A stretch of 64,000 bases of DNA from Bog-756 sp963812885 (GCA_963812885.1 CAWEWZ010000007.1:62001-126000), one strand, 5' to 3'. Positions 8,619 through 19,300 are shown, numbered from the stretch's first letter. Made by a program: numbers and translations. Notes: generated from the sequence alone by a model not told the origin.

Positions 8619-10953
8619 ATGAGTCGCCCGCGGAAGTCGACCCTGACGAGCCTGGACACCGCCTCTGCCGGACCACGTCCCTTGTCGGCCCGCTGGCTCT
8701 GGGGCCTCGGTGCCGTCCTGCTGACCGCCGCCTCCACCACGGTGGCGACCGCTCCGGCCGCCGACGCCGCGTCCGCCGGCTCGGCGTCGAGCGCACGACC
8801 CGGGGCGATCAACCCCTCCAGCTTCAGCGAGACCTGGTCCACGGGCCGATTGCCCGACGTCGGGCAGCCGATCGCCCTCTCGTCACCCGTGCCGGCCGAC
8901 CTCGACGGCCAACCGGCCATGGTCGTCGGCGACCGGCGAGGCCTGGTGTACGCCCTTCACCTGGCCGACGGCACCGAGGTGGCCGGGTGGCCGACCACCA
9001 ACGCCAGCGGCCCGATCGATTCGACTCCTTCGGTCACCCCGTCGGGCGGCAATCGGTCGACCGTCCTGGTCGGGTCGGGGAACGACGCCGACCCCACCAC
9101 CGGTGGCTACACGGCGTTCGCGCCCTCCGGCCGGCAGAAATGGTTCACCCGGGTGGTCAATCCCCCCTCCGACGGTGTTCCGGCGGGGGGCGTGCAGGCC
9201 GGGATCAGCGTGGGGACCCTCCAGGGCCACGCCGGGGCCGTCGCCGGTTCGCTCGGCCAGGTCTCCTACGCCCTCGATGCCGCGACCGGTGCCCCCCTGA
9301 CCGGGTGGCCGTTCTTCAACTCCGACAGCACGCACTCCACGGCGGCACTGGCCGATCTCTACGGCACCGGTCAGAGCGAGATCATCATCGGCGGCGACCA
9401 GACCGCCGGTGAGGGCAGAGGCCAGACCTACACCAACGGGGGCCATCTCCGGATCCTGACCGCTCAGGGAGAGCAGATCTGCCGGGCCGACACCAACCAG
9501 GTCGTCGACTCGTCCCCGGCGGTGGGCGGCTTCCTCGGGGGTGGCGCCACCGGCATCGTGGTGGGGACGGGAACGTTCTTCCCCCGCGCCTCGGACACCG
9601 ACACCCTGAAGGCCTATGACGGCCATTGCCGGCTGCGATGGTCGACCCGGCTCGATGGCAGCACCTTCTCGTCCCCGGCGCTGTCCGACGTGCTGGGCAA
9701 CGGATCGATGCAGGTCGTGGAGGGCACCGACCAGGGCACCGGAAGGTCCGGGTCGGTCTGGGTCCTGAACGGCAGTACCGGCCGGACCGTCTGGAAACGG
9801 ACCGACATCGGTCGGATCATCGGATCGGTGGTGACTGCCGATCTGACCGGGCAGGGGTATGACGACGTGGTCGCCCCGACGGTCAACGGTGCCTTCGTCC
9901 TCGACGGCAGGACGGGGGCGATCATCGCCCAGCTCAGTCCCCATCTCGGCCTCCAGAATGCTCCGCTGGTCACCGCCGATCCCAACGGGACCATCGGGAT
10001 CACCCTCGCCGGCTATGTGATCTCCGGCATGTCATCGGCCGGGGTGGGGCAGATCGACCACTACGAGATCACCGGGTCGAACGGGCCGCAGGCCGTCGCC
10101 TCCGGGTCGTGGCCCATGTTCCACCACGATGCCGCAGCTGACCGGCGACGCCGGACGGACGACGCCGATCGGTTCGATCCCGGCCTGCTCGGTCCCGGCC
10201 GCTACCTTCGGTGGGTACCGCCTGGCCGCCTCCGACGGCGGCATCTTCTCGTTCGGCGGGGCTCCCTTCTGCGGATCGACGGGCGGCATCCGCCTCGATG
10301 CCCCGGTGGTCGCCATCGCCGCCGCCCCGGCCACCGGCGGCTACTGGGAGGTGGCCTCCGACGGCGGCATCTTCGCCTTCGGCGGGGCCCGGTTCTACGG
10401 ATCGATGGGCGGCCGGCACCTCAACCGGCCCATCGTGGGTATGGCCGCCACCCCGGACGGCAAGGGCTATTGGCTGGTGGCCTCCGACGGCGGCATCTTC
10501 GCCTTCGGCGACGCCCGCTTCGACGGATCGATGGGCGGCCAGCACCTCAACCAGCCCATCGTCGGGATGACATCGAACACCGAAGGCACCGGCTACCGGT
10601 TGGTGGCCTCGGACGGAGGGATCTTCTCCTTCAACTCGGTGTTCTCCGGATCGGTGGGCGGACAGGCCCTCAACGCCCCCATCGTGGGGATGGTCAACGA
10701 CGCCAACACCGGCGGCTACTGGGAAGTGGCCTCCGACGGGGGGATCTTCGCCTTCGGCGGGGCGCCGTTCTACGGGTCGACCGGGCAGCTCCGCCTGAAT
10801 GCCCCCATCGTGGGGATGGCGGAGACCTCCGACGGCAGCGGCTACCGGTTCGTGGCCACCGATGGCGGCATCTTCAGCTTCGCCGCCCCATTCCTCGGAT
10901 CGATGGGTGGCCACCACCTCAACCGGCCCATCGTGGGAATGTCCGGATTCTGA
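8619..10953 (+). CDS. Secreted beta-propeller protein with six 42-residue repeats (one frame break near 10134)
   Basis: A large exported protein, about 777 residues after repair. An N-terminal signal (WLWGLGAVLLTAASTT, then AADAASA) is followed by a FG-GAP/PQQ-like region, residues about 70-510, with blades such as PADLDGQPAMVVGDRRG and LYGTGQSEIIIGG. The C-terminal region has six tandem repeats of about 42 residues with the core SDGGIFAFGGARFYGS and LNRPIVGMAATPDG. An extra G near 10134 separates PMFHHDA from QLTGDAG. Such proteins are probably surface or extracellular scaffolds, with no enzymatic motif visible. The same repeat occurs in the secreted protein at 49.9-51.5 kb, in opposite orientation. 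Confidence 0.82.
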
Positions 10954-10981
10954 GGCCTCCGGCGATCGCCGTGGCCGGGCG

Positions 10982-10987
10982 TAGACT
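10982..10987 (+). promoter_or_regulatory. -10-like box of the parA-like gene
   Basis: TAGACT lies 6 nt before the GTG at 10994, suggesting a leaderless mRNA. Confidence 0.5.
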
Positions 10988-10993
10988 CCGCTC

Positions 10994-11779
10994 GTGACCG
11001 ACGTGCTGGCCGTGGCCAACCAGAAGGGTGGCGTCGCCAAGACGACCACCGTCCATTCGCTCGGGGTGGCTTCGGCGGAGCTCGGCCGGCGCACCCTGGT
11101 GGTGGACCTCGATCCCCAGGCCTGCCTGACCTTCTCCCTGGGGTTCGATCCCGACGCCCTCGACCGGTCGCTGCACGACGTCTTCGTCCGGCGGGACAGC
11201 GTGGCCGAGGTCACCCTCCCGGTGCCCGGGGTCGACTTCCTCGATCTGCTCCCGGCCTCGATCGACCTGGCCGGATCCGAGGTCCATCTCCTCACCCGCA
11301 CGGGGAGGGAGCACGTGCTCGAGCGCGCCCTCGAGCCGGTCCTCGCCCGGTACGACCTGGTGCTCATCGACTGCCCTCCGTCGCTCGGGGTGTTGACCAT
11401 CAACGGGTTGACCGCGGCCAACGCCGTGGTCATCCCCCTGCAGTGCGAGGCCCTGTCCCACCGCGGGGTCGGACAACTGCTCGAGACCATCGAGGACGTG
11501 CGCGCCTTCGCCAACAGCGAGCTGAGCGTGCGGGGCATCGTGGCCACCATGTACGACGACCGCACCAAGCACTCGCGGCACATCATCGAGGAGGTCGAGG
11601 CCCGCTACGGGATCCCCGTCCTCCAGCCTCCGGTGCGCAAGTCGATCCGGTTCGCCGAGGCGCCGGCGCGGGGGAAGTCGATTCTCCAGCACGCCCCGAA
11701 CTCGCCCGGAGCGATGGCCTATCGAGAGCTGGCTCGGACCCTGGTCGGCGCAACCGTCGTCGCCGGCACCGTTGGCTAG
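10994..11779 (+). CDS. ParA/Soj-family ATPase (orphan)
   Basis: A ParA-type P-loop ATPase of 261 residues. It has the deviant Walker A AVANQKGGVAKTTT, the switch region VVDLDPQACLTFSLG and VLIDCPPSLGVLTING. Family members bind DNA nonspecifically as ATP dimers and position chromosomes, plasmids or protein arrays. No parB, parS-like inverted repeat or origin genes are nearby, so this is probably not the main chromosomal ParA but an orphan acting on another cargo. The stop TAG overlaps the GTG of the next gene (TAGTG), which indicates translational coupling to the small zinc-ribbon protein. Confidence 0.88.
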   Translation: MTDVLAVANQKGGVAKTTTVHSLGVASAELGRRTLVVDLDPQACLTFSLGFDPDALDRSLHDVFVRRDSVAEVTLPVPGVDFLDLLPASIDLAGSEVHLLTRTGREHVLERALEPVLARYDLVLIDCPPSLGVLTINGLTAANAVVIPLQCEALSHRGVGQLLETIEDVRAFANSELSVRGIVATMYDDRTKHSRHIIEEVEARYGIPVLQPPVRKSIRFAEAPARGKSILQHAPNSPGAMAYRELARTLVGATVVAGTVG

Positions 11780-12210
11780 TGCCCGAGGGGCCCGACCCGC
11801 TGGGCAAACGGGCGCTCTACTGGATGCCGATCGACCAACAGGCGCTGTCCGACGACGACGAGGGTCCGACGGCCCACCAGGCCAAGGTGGCCCCCGGCCA
11901 TCCGACGCCGGCCACCCGCCATGCCCGGCCGGCCGGCAAGCACGCGCTGTTCTCCGAGGCCACTCCTAGCGGCGAGCCGAGCGCAGCCACATCGACGGCG
12001 ACCGCCACCGACCCGCTCCCTCCCCATGGCCTCCTCTCGGTCGGATGTTCGTCGTGCGGTGTGATCAGCAGAGTGGGCGTGATCGAATTCGTGCTGTTGC
12101 AGTTTCCCTTCGGCGCCTGGCTCCCCCGGCGCACCTTCGACCGGTGGATGACCTGCCCCGCCTGCCGGCGGCGGACGTGGACCAGTGTGACCCTGTCCCG
12201 GTGGTCCTGA
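11779..12210 (+). CDS. Small zinc-ribbon protein coupled to ParA
   Basis: A 143-residue protein whose GTG shares bases with the parA stop. It begins VPEGPDPLGKRALYWMP, has a low-complexity Ala/Thr/Pro middle, and ends in a probable zinc ribbon: VGCSSCGV and, about 45 residues on, MTCPACRRRTW (CxxC...CxxC). Similar ParA-linked proteins occur in other actinobacteria, but no function is established that I know of. The coupling suggests it works with the ATPase, possibly as its activator or adaptor (inference). Confidence 0.7.
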   Translation: MPEGPDPLGKRALYWMPIDQQALSDDDEGPTAHQAKVAPGHPTPATRHARPAGKHALFSEATPSGEPSAATSTATATDPLPPHGLLSVGCSSCGVISRVGVIEFVLLQFPFGAWLPRRTFDRWMTCPACRRRTWTSVTLSRWS

Positions 12211-12259
12211 GGGCCCAGCGCGCTCAGCGGTCGGATCCGCCGAGGGTGCGGAGGGTGCC

Positions 12260-13207
12260 ATGATCCTGATGACGACGGCCGCGGCCCGCGGGGTGGGCCA
12301 GGTCCTGGCGGCGGCCGACTCCCAGGCCCCCGGCGGCCTGTCGGGTTGGCTGCTCCACTTCCACGGGCCCACCGCCTACGCCGTCGTCGGGTTCCTGGTC
12401 TTTGCCGAGGCGGCATTGATGGTGGGGTTCTTCATCCCCGGGGAGACCGCGGTGGTCGTCGGCGGCGTCCTGGCCGGCCTGCACCAGGTCAACCTCGAAA
12501 CCATGATGGCGGTGGTCGTGGTGTGCGCCATCGTCGGTGACTCGGTCGGATTCGAAGTGGGAAAGCGGTCGGGACCGTGGCTCGTCGAGCGGCGCCCCCT
12601 CAAGGGGCGGACCGGGATCCGCCGGACCATGGCCATGCTCGAGCACTACGGAGGCCCCGCGGTCTTCCTCGGCCGCTTCGTGGCCTTCGCCCGGGCCATC
12701 ATCCCCGCCCTGGCCGGAATGAGCGGACTCCGCTACCGGGTGTTCCTCTTCTACAACGCCATCGGCGGGTTGATCTGGGGGATCGGCTACACCCTCCTCG
12801 GTTTCATCGTCGGCCTCTCCTTCGCCCGCATCCTCTCGACGATCGGTCTCTGGTCCATCGCCGTGGTGGGTGGCGTGGTCGTGGTGGTGGTCGTGGTCAC
12901 CCTCATCCTGAAACGACGGGAGCGGAGGCGCTCGGGGGCCGCCGGGTCGGCCCAAGGTGACGATGGGTCCGTCCGGTCCGACGACGAGGCCGCGACGGTC
13001 GCGGATCTCCCCGAGGACGACCGCTCGGTTCCCGACCGCGGTTCACCCGTGACGCGACCGGGTTCAGGAGCCGGCGGCGAAGAAGCGGGCCGGCTCCTTC
13101 CCCTGGCGGCGGACCCGACCCTGCAGCTCGAGGAGGACGCAGTGGGCCAGCGTCTCGCCGTTGGCCTGACGTTGCATGAACGACTGGATCTCGTCCCACG
13201 GTCGTGA
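12260..13207 (+). CDS. DedA-family membrane protein (3' end uncertain)
   Basis: A DedA/SNARE-associated integral membrane protein, a family implicated in lipid flipping and envelope homeostasis. Visible elements are FFIPGETAVVVGGVLAG (the F/GxxxPG re-entrant region), GDSVGFEVGKRSG and FLGRFVAFARAIIPALAGMSG with the conserved Arg residues, followed by four hydrophobic helices. After VVVTLILKRRERRR the frame runs through a polar tail and overlaps the convergent hydrolase gene by 144 nt. One extra base in the tail near 13030 would instead end the protein at TGA 13050-13052, ahead of the hydrolase stop, in line with the other breaks here. Confidence 0.85.
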   Translation: MILMTTAAARGVGQVLAAADSQAPGGLSGWLLHFHGPTAYAVVGFLVFAEAALMVGFFIPGETAVVVGGVLAGLHQVNLETMMAVVVVCAIVGDSVGFEVGKRSGPWLVERRPLKGRTGIRRTMAMLEHYGGPAVFLGRFVAFARAIIPALAGMSGLRYRVFLFYNAIGGLIWGIGYTLLGFIVGLSFARILSTIGLWSIAVVGGVVVVVVVVTLILKRRERRRSGAAGSAQGDDGSVRSDDEAATVADLPEDDRSVPDRGSPVTRPGSGAGGEEAGRLLPLAADPTLQLEEDAVGQRLAVGLTLHERLDLVPRS

Positions 13208-14113
13208 CCAGTGCAGACGCAGCGTGATCTCCCAGGCGGTCGAACCCGGATGCTCGGTGATGACCTGCTCGATCTCGTCGAGGCGGTCGGAATGATGGGT
13301 GATGATCTCCTCGACCCGGCCGTCGAGATCGGAGAACCGGTACTCGTGGCCGGGAAGGACCTCCTCGGTCCCGAGGCCCTGCACCTTGCGGAGGGAGTCG
13401 AGATAGTCGCCCAGCGGGTTGGATTCCTGCTGGGCGTGAACCGAGATGTTCGGTGTGATCCGGGGCAGGACATGATCGCCCGAGACGAGCAGCTTCCGGT
13501 CCTCACTGAAGAAGCAGACATGACCCGGTGAGTGTCCGGGTGTCCAGATGGTGCGCAGCGGCCAACCGGGGAGATCGATCTCCCGTCCGTCTTCGAACAG
13601 GACGTCCGGCTCGGCCATGGTCACCATCGACTTGATGGCCATCGAGGCGTGGGCCAGGTCGGGGAGCCGGTCGTCCGGCACTCCCGAATCAGCCAGGAAC
13701 CTGATCATGCGGGTCACCAGCTCGTCGGTGTTGCCGTACCGGGATTCGAGCATGACGGCGTCGGCCGGATGCAGACCGATCCACGCGCCGGAGGCTTCGC
13801 GCACCCTGCCGGCCAGGCCGTAGTGGTCGGGGTGGATGTGGGTGACCAGTACGGCCCGGACGTCGGAGATACTTCCTCCCGCCGCCGCCAGTCCATCGCC
13901 CAACGAGGTCCAGGCATCGTCGGTGTTCCACCCGGCATCGACCAGTCCGACTCCGCCGCCATCGAGCTCGAAGGCATAGACGAGTACGTACCGCAGCGGA
14001 TTGTTGGGGATGGGGACGGGTATCGACCACAGCCCCGGTCGCACCTGTTCGACCGGCGGAAGGATGTTCCGGGCCCATGCGTCCTTCTGCAACGTGCCGG
14101 TGACGACGACCAT
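13064..14113 (-). CDS. Metallo-beta-lactamase-fold hydrolase
   Basis: An MBL-fold enzyme with the metal motif VLVTHIHPDHYGLAGR (HxHxDH), a further ligand region TPGHSPGHVCFF and a late GHEYRFSDL. It is close to glyoxalase II-like and actinobacterial thioesterase-like MBL proteins, with the actual substrate unknown. The frame is open further upstream to 14272, but I place the start at ATG 14113 (MVVVTGTLQKDAW). It is preceded 7 nt upstream by TACCGT, and the upstream residues look non-homologous. Length about 349 residues. It converges with the DedA gene. Confidence 0.86.
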   Translation of the reverse strand: MVVVTGTLQKDAWARNILPPVEQVRPGLWSIPVPIPNNPLRYVLVYAFELDGGGVGLVDAGWNTDDAWTSLGDGLAAAGGSISDVRAVLVTHIHPDHYGLAGRVREASGAWIGLHPADAVMLESRYGNTDELVTRMIRFLADSGVPDDRLPDLAHASMAIKSMVTMAEPDVLFEDGREIDLPGWPLRTIWTPGHSPGHVCFFSEDRKLLVSGDHVLPRITPNISVHAQQESNPLGDYLDSLRKVQGLGTEEVLPGHEYRFSDLDGRVEEIITHHSDRLDEIEQVITEHPGSTAWEITLRLHWSRPWDEIQSFMQRQANGETLAHCVLLELQGRVRRQGKEPARFFAAGS

Positions 14114-14424
14114 CCCAGGCACGGTACTCGGCCACGGTGTCCGATCGGCAAGTCCGCATGCGCATACCGGATCAGACCCGGAAGGACCAGGGGTGCGGCC
14201 CACCACGACCACGTGCCGCCCCATCCCGGACGGGCCGAAATCCTTGATGTGCAGGGGTCGATTGCCTACCATGTCGTCGCAGTGGCACCGCGTCGTTGGT
14301 CAGACGAGCCCCCGAAGTCCGAGCAGGGTGGTGAATCTGGTCGATCGTCCGGCAGTGGCCAGGCACAGGGGACCGCGACCCCGGCGATCAGGGGGCGACT
14401 CATCGAAACCACGACGGGAGCACC
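14114..14424. other. Divergent intergenic region, 311 nt
   Basis: It lies between the MBL hydrolase and the GGDEF-EAL gene. It holds the putative MBL -10 box at 14121-14126 and, at its right end, GGGAG (14417-14421), a usable ribosome site for the ATG at 14425. No gene is supported. Confidence 0.5.
14121..14126 (-). promoter_or_regulatory. -10-like box of the MBL hydrolase gene
   Basis: TACCGT ends 7 nt before the ATG at 14113 and helps to decide that start over the longer frame. Confidence 0.4.
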
Positions 14425-16173
14425 ATGGTGGTTGAAGGAGTAGCGCAGGCCCCGGTGAGCGAGCTGTCCCAGTGGCGGAGCCGATGGGCTCAGCTGGTCG
14501 CACGCTGTCCCGACCCCTTCATCGAGGTCGACGGAATCGGCGTGGTGAAGGAGTGGAATCCACGCGCTGAGGAAGTCTTCGGTTGGCGGCGGGACGAGTT
14601 GGTCGGGCGGTCGATCTTCGACGCCCTGCTGCCCGTCGATTCGCTCGGCTCACCCTTGCCACGGATCATCTCCGGGGCAGGCGGCCCCGATGGTGAAGGC
14701 GCCGCCGCCGGCGGCAGTCGGGTGCGGATCGATCTCGTCCACCGTACCGGTCAGCGGGTCGTGGCCGACGGGCTGTGGTTCGACATCGGGTCCGGACCAC
14801 AGCGTTCGGTGGCCGCGTTCATCCAACCCGGTGTCCAAGACCACCGGGACGGGGGCGGTCCATCGACCACCGGGGATCGGGGTCCGCAGACGGGCATGGC
14901 CGACCGGACCCAATTCGACCGCTGGCTGACGCTGGCCGCGGCCCGGGGGCGAGGAAAACCGGGCACGGTCGCCGTCGTGCTGCTGGACCTCGACCGGTTC
15001 AAGGCCATCAACAACAGCATGGGCCACGACGCCGGGGACAGGGTCCTCACCGCGGTGGCCGAACGCCTGCAACGGGCGGCCGGGCATGGAGAGCTCATCG
15101 CCCGGTTCGGGGGCGACGAATTCCTCGCCCTGTTCGAGAACCCGGCCGGTGAGGCGCACGCCGACGCGTCGGCATTCGTCGAACGGGCCCGGGCCGTGCT
15201 GACCCAACCACTCGAGATCGATGGCACCGAGGTGTTCCTGGACGCGTCGGTGGGGGTTTCCGTCAACACGTTCGGGTTTGTCGACGCTCCCACCCTCCTG
15301 TCCAACGCCGAAGCTGCCATGTACCAGGCCAAGCGGCGCGGGGGCTCGAACATGGAGACGTTCGGCGAGTCGATGCGGGTCGAGTTGCTCGACCGGATGA
15401 CCACCGAGCATTCGTTGCACCGGGCCCTCGAGCGCAGCGAGCTCACGCTCCACTACCAGCCGGTGGTGGAGATCGACGGCGAGACCACGGTCGGGGTGGA
15501 GGCGCTCATCCGGTGGCAGCATCCCGACCAGGGCCTGGTGTCCCCGTACCGCTTCATCCCGGTGGCCGAGGAGAGCGGTCTCATCATCCCCATCGGTGCG
15601 TGGGTCCTGGAGCAGGCCTGCCATCAACTCCGCGACTGGAACCTCGAGGGCCGCGAGGGTCCGCAGGGCTCGGTGGAGGTGAACCTCTCGGCCCGGCAGA
15701 TCGACGACCCCCGGATCGTCGAGACGGTGCAGGCGATCCTCTCCCGGACCGGGCTCCCGCCCGAGTACCTGACCCTCGAGATCACCGAGAGCGCACTGAT
15801 GGAGGATGCGGCCTCGGCCCTCGGGGTCCTCCAGGCGCTCAAGGAGATCGGCGTCCTCCTGGCCATCGACGACTTCGGCACGGGGTATTCATCGCTGAGC
15901 TACCTGCAGCGGTTCCCCCTGGACATCCTCAAGGTCGACCGGTTGTTCGTGGAGGCGCTCGGAGTCAATGCCGAGGGCGAGGAGATCGTTTCCGCCGTGA
16001 TCAACCTGGCCCACGCCCTCGGGCTCGAGGTGGTGGCCGAAGGCGTGGAGACCGCCCAGCAGCTCCAGATCCTCCGGGAGCTCGGGTGCGATCTGGCCCA
16101 GGGATTCCTGTTCTCGCGTCCCTTGCCCGCCACCGAGATCGTCACCGCCTTCGGCCTGCCCATCAGCGCCTGA
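14425..16173 (+). CDS. PAS-GGDEF-EAL cyclic-di-GMP enzyme
   Basis: A 582-residue intact protein. A PAS-like sensor (about residues 20-115; EVDGIGVVKEWNPRAEEVFGW) precedes a GGDEF domain (RFGGDEFLALFE, motif at 229-233) and an EAL domain (VGVEALIRWQHP, EAL at 359-361). The EAL domain keeps AIDDFGTGYSSLSYL, ILKVDRLFV and AEGVET, so phosphodiesterase activity is expected. GGDEF is intact, so diguanylate cyclase activity is possible. No RxxD inhibitory site precedes GGDEF. No transmembrane helix is seen, so it should be cytosolic and respond to a small ligand or redox state through PAS. SD GGGAG precedes the ATG. Confidence 0.94.
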   Translation: MVVEGVAQAPVSELSQWRSRWAQLVARCPDPFIEVDGIGVVKEWNPRAEEVFGWRRDELVGRSIFDALLPVDSLGSPLPRIISGAGGPDGEGAAAGGSRVRIDLVHRTGQRVVADGLWFDIGSGPQRSVAAFIQPGVQDHRDGGGPSTTGDRGPQTGMADRTQFDRWLTLAAARGRGKPGTVAVVLLDLDRFKAINNSMGHDAGDRVLTAVAERLQRAAGHGELIARFGGDEFLALFENPAGEAHADASAFVERARAVLTQPLEIDGTEVFLDASVGVSVNTFGFVDAPTLLSNAEAAMYQAKRRGGSNMETFGESMRVELLDRMTTEHSLHRALERSELTLHYQPVVEIDGETTVGVEALIRWQHPDQGLVSPYRFIPVAEESGLIIPIGAWVLEQACHQLRDWNLEGREGPQGSVEVNLSARQIDDPRIVETVQAILSRTGLPPEYLTLEITESALMEDAASALGVLQALKEIGVLLAIDDFGTGYSSLSYLQRFPLDILKVDRLFVEALGVNAEGEEIVSAVINLAHALGLEVVAEGVETAQQLQILRELGCDLAQGFLFSRPLPATEIVTAFGLPISA

Positions 16174-16203
16174 TCCGAATCCGGACGGAGCCGGAGGTGA
16201 GCG

Positions 16204-16279
16204 TCGGGAAGGCGGGATTTGAACCCGCGACCTCCTGCTCCCAAAGCAGGCGCGCTGAACCAAGCTGCGCTACTTCCCG
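16204..16279 (-). tRNA. tRNA-Pro (TGG)
   Basis: A minus-strand cloverleaf. The acceptor CGGGAAG pairs with CTTCCCG, and the anticodon stem CCTGC/GCAGG encloses TTTGGGA with anticodon TGG. The T arm has GTTCAAATC. It lies between two signalling genes. Confidence 0.94.
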
Positions 16280-16309
16280 GTGAAGAATGCTGAACGGGCC
16301 AACGCTAGC

Positions 16310-19300
16310 TCAGTGCACGACCGTGGCCTGTCCGCCGTCCAACCGTTGTCTTGCTTCGGCAGCCTGTCGCGTCACCTGCCCGTACCCGTGTTCGACGGCG
16401 GCGGCGTGCGCCTTGGTGAGGAGATCACGGGCCTGCTCGGCGTCGCCCGGGCCGAGACGTTCGGCCAGCATCCTGCCCCACCAGAGGCGGGTCCGGGCCA
16501 GGAAGAACCTGGCCCCCACCCGGTCGCTGAACGCGGCGGCCTCGGCAAAGTAGGCGTCGGCGCGGGCGTCCCGGCCGAGCACGGCGGCCAGGCCCCCGAG
16601 GTATTGGTTGACCGGCCCGAGCGCGGAGGCGCCGGTGGCCGGCACCTGTCCGGCCCATGGCTCGAGCCGGTCGAACAGGGGCGCGGCGTACCGAGGGTCT
16701 CGGCATTCGATCGCCGCCTCGGCGTAGTCGACCATGCCGGTGAGCCACACCTGGTCGAGAGGAAGATCGAAGCCCGAGGTCGCAAACTCCTCCAGCAACC
16801 TGAGCGCCTCGTCAATGCGGCCTCCTTCCACGTGGGCCTTGGCCAGGAGCGAGCCGAACAACCATCGGGAGATGTCGGGCGTCTCGGTGGCCAACTGCTC
16901 GATGAGCGGGACCAGGTCGCTCATGGTGCCCCGTTGACCGCTCACGATCATGAGTTGTGCGCCGAAGATGACGGCGGCATCGAGTTGGCCGCCGTCGGTG
17001 CCGATGCGGAGCGCTTCGGAGGCCAGCGCTTCCGCCCGGTCGGTGTCCCCGGCGATCTGGGCCCGCAGACCCAGGAAGAAGGTGTGCCCCCAGTGGAAGA
17101 TCGGTTGATTGAGGAGAGCGGCGGTCGACGCGTGGATCTCGATGCAGCGGTCCATGGTCTCGATGTCCCCGGCGCGGGCGGCGACTTCACCGCGCCACAT
17201 CGCCGCCCAGAACAGCAGCGCCGGATCGCCGACCCGTTCGGCCCGGGCCAGCGCCTCGGACGTGCGGGCCAGGGCCAGCTCCAACAGGGCTGGTACCTGG
17301 AGCGGGACGTAGAGATGGTTGAGGACCCGGACGACGGTGGCGTCGTCCCCGGTCGATTCGGCGGCGGCGACCGCTTCTTCGGCCAGGGCCTGTCGTTGTT
17401 CGAGTGCGCTGCCATGGGCCAGCTCCGAACACAGGGTGGCCAACACGAGCGACCGATCCGGATCCGCTCCGTCGAGCATGTCGAGCGCCTTGTTGAGGAC
17501 CTCGACCTTGTCGGCGTCGATGGCACCGACGGCACTGTAGAAGCCGCGGTCGTTGGCCAGGGCGGCGGCCACCAGCCGTTCGGTGTCCTCGGTGCGGGCC
17601 GCTCGACGGGCGGCATCGAGGAGTGTCTCCCGGTAGGCCGGGTCCCCGGTCTGGCGCTGCGCGGTACCGAGCCCGATGGCCAGGTCGAGCCCGAGTACCG
17701 GATCGGGCTGCGTCGGTTCGGGAGTAGAGGTCGAGGGCCTGGGCGTAGTAGCCGAGGGCGTCGGCCGGGGCGAGGGCGGCCAGGGCGGCGTCCGCCGCCC
17801 GTCGTGAGTAGTCGAGGGCCTTGGCCAGATCGGCGGGCTGCGACGTCTTGACCCAGTGGCGGGCCAGCTCGCCCAGCCGGGTATCGGGACGTCCTCCGCC
17901 CAGCCCTTCCAGGGCTTCGGCCACACGTCGGTGGGCGCGGGCCCGGCGGGAGGGTCCGAGGTCGTCGTACAGCGTGTGCTGGATGAGGGCGTGGACGAAG
18001 CTGTATCGACCGGCGGCGGCGGAATGCTCTCTCACCAGGGCCGCCGCGGCCGCGGATTCGAGGATGTCGAAGAGGTCGTCCTCGGTGGTGCCCGTGGCCG
18101 GCGCCAGGACCTCGAGGTCGAAGTGGCGGCCGATCACCGCCGCCGTGCCCAGCACGCTCCCGGCCTCCGGTCCGAGGCGCCCGACCCTGGCTCCGATCAC
18201 CTCCCGCACGCTGTCCGGCAGGGTCATCCGGTCGGGGCCGTGCTCCGCCACCCATCGCCCCGTGGCGTCCAGGTAGATGGCTCCGGTCTCGGAGAGGTGC
18301 CGCAGGACCTCGCTCACGAAGAAGGGGTTGCCGTCGGTCTCCCGGTAGAGAGCATGGGCGAGGTCGACGGCGGCGTCGTCGAGGGCGTGCCCGGCGGCCG
18401 CCTCCACCAGGGCCACGACCCCGGTGTCGTCGAGGCCGGGCAGCTCGATGCGTGAGACGCCGTTCTGCCGGTGGAGCGCGGCCAAAAGGGAGCGGAGGGC
18501 GTCGGAGTGCGGCAGTTCGTCGTCCCGGTAGTTCCCGAGCACGAGCACGGGCAGGGATTGATCCGACGACGCGAAATGGCGGAGGAGGAGCAGGCTTCCC
18601 GGGTCGGCCCACTGCAGGTCGTCGAGGACGAGGACGACTGGCTGGTGTTCCGACACCGTCGCCAGTAGGGCCAGCACGGCGGCGAAGAGGAGGAAGCGCT
18701 CGGTGTCGGCGTCGGTCGCCTTCGATGCCGGGAGGTCGGGGAGCCGGCCGGCCAGGGTCGGGACCAGCCGGACCAGCTCGGAGCCGTGCTCGCCGACAAG
18801 GGTGGGGAGCTGGTCGTCGGAGACGTGGGCGATGTAGTGGCCGAGCGCTTCGGCGACCAGTTGGTAGGGGGAGGCGAGGTCCTCCTCGCTGTGCCCGAAC
18901 AGTACGAGGGCCCCCTGGTCGAAGGCGGCGCGGGCGGCCTCCGCCATCAGGGTGGTCTTGCCCTGGCCCGCTTCGCCGGAGACCAGGAGGACTTCGCGCC
19001 CGCCGCCGGCTGCCACCCGTTTGAAGGCATCGGCGATCGCGGTCAGCTCCACCTGGCGACCCACCACCCCCAGACCGGGACGGACCGACAGCCGCCCCGG
19101 CAACGGGACGGGTGTGATCGGGTCGACGACCTCGAGGGGTTCCCACTGCAAGACAAGCGTCGCCACCGGGTCGGGAAGCCCTTTGAGCTTGATCTCGCCG
19201 AGCGGGAGGAAGTCCAGACGGACCCACCGGCCGGCCATGGCCCGCACGAGCTCGGCCACCAGGATCTGGCCCCCCTCGGCCCGGGCGCAGAGTCGGGCCG

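Noticed and set aside
10200..10953. CRISPR-like or satellite DNA repeats
   Set aside because: Periodicity is about 126 bp, in frame, with coding constraint; no CRISPR array or cas genes in the window.
11443..11778. Upstream extension of the zinc-ribbon frame into parA
   Set aside because: This part is antiphase shadow of the ParA coding sequence; the GTG at 11779 with TAGTG coupling is the sensible start.
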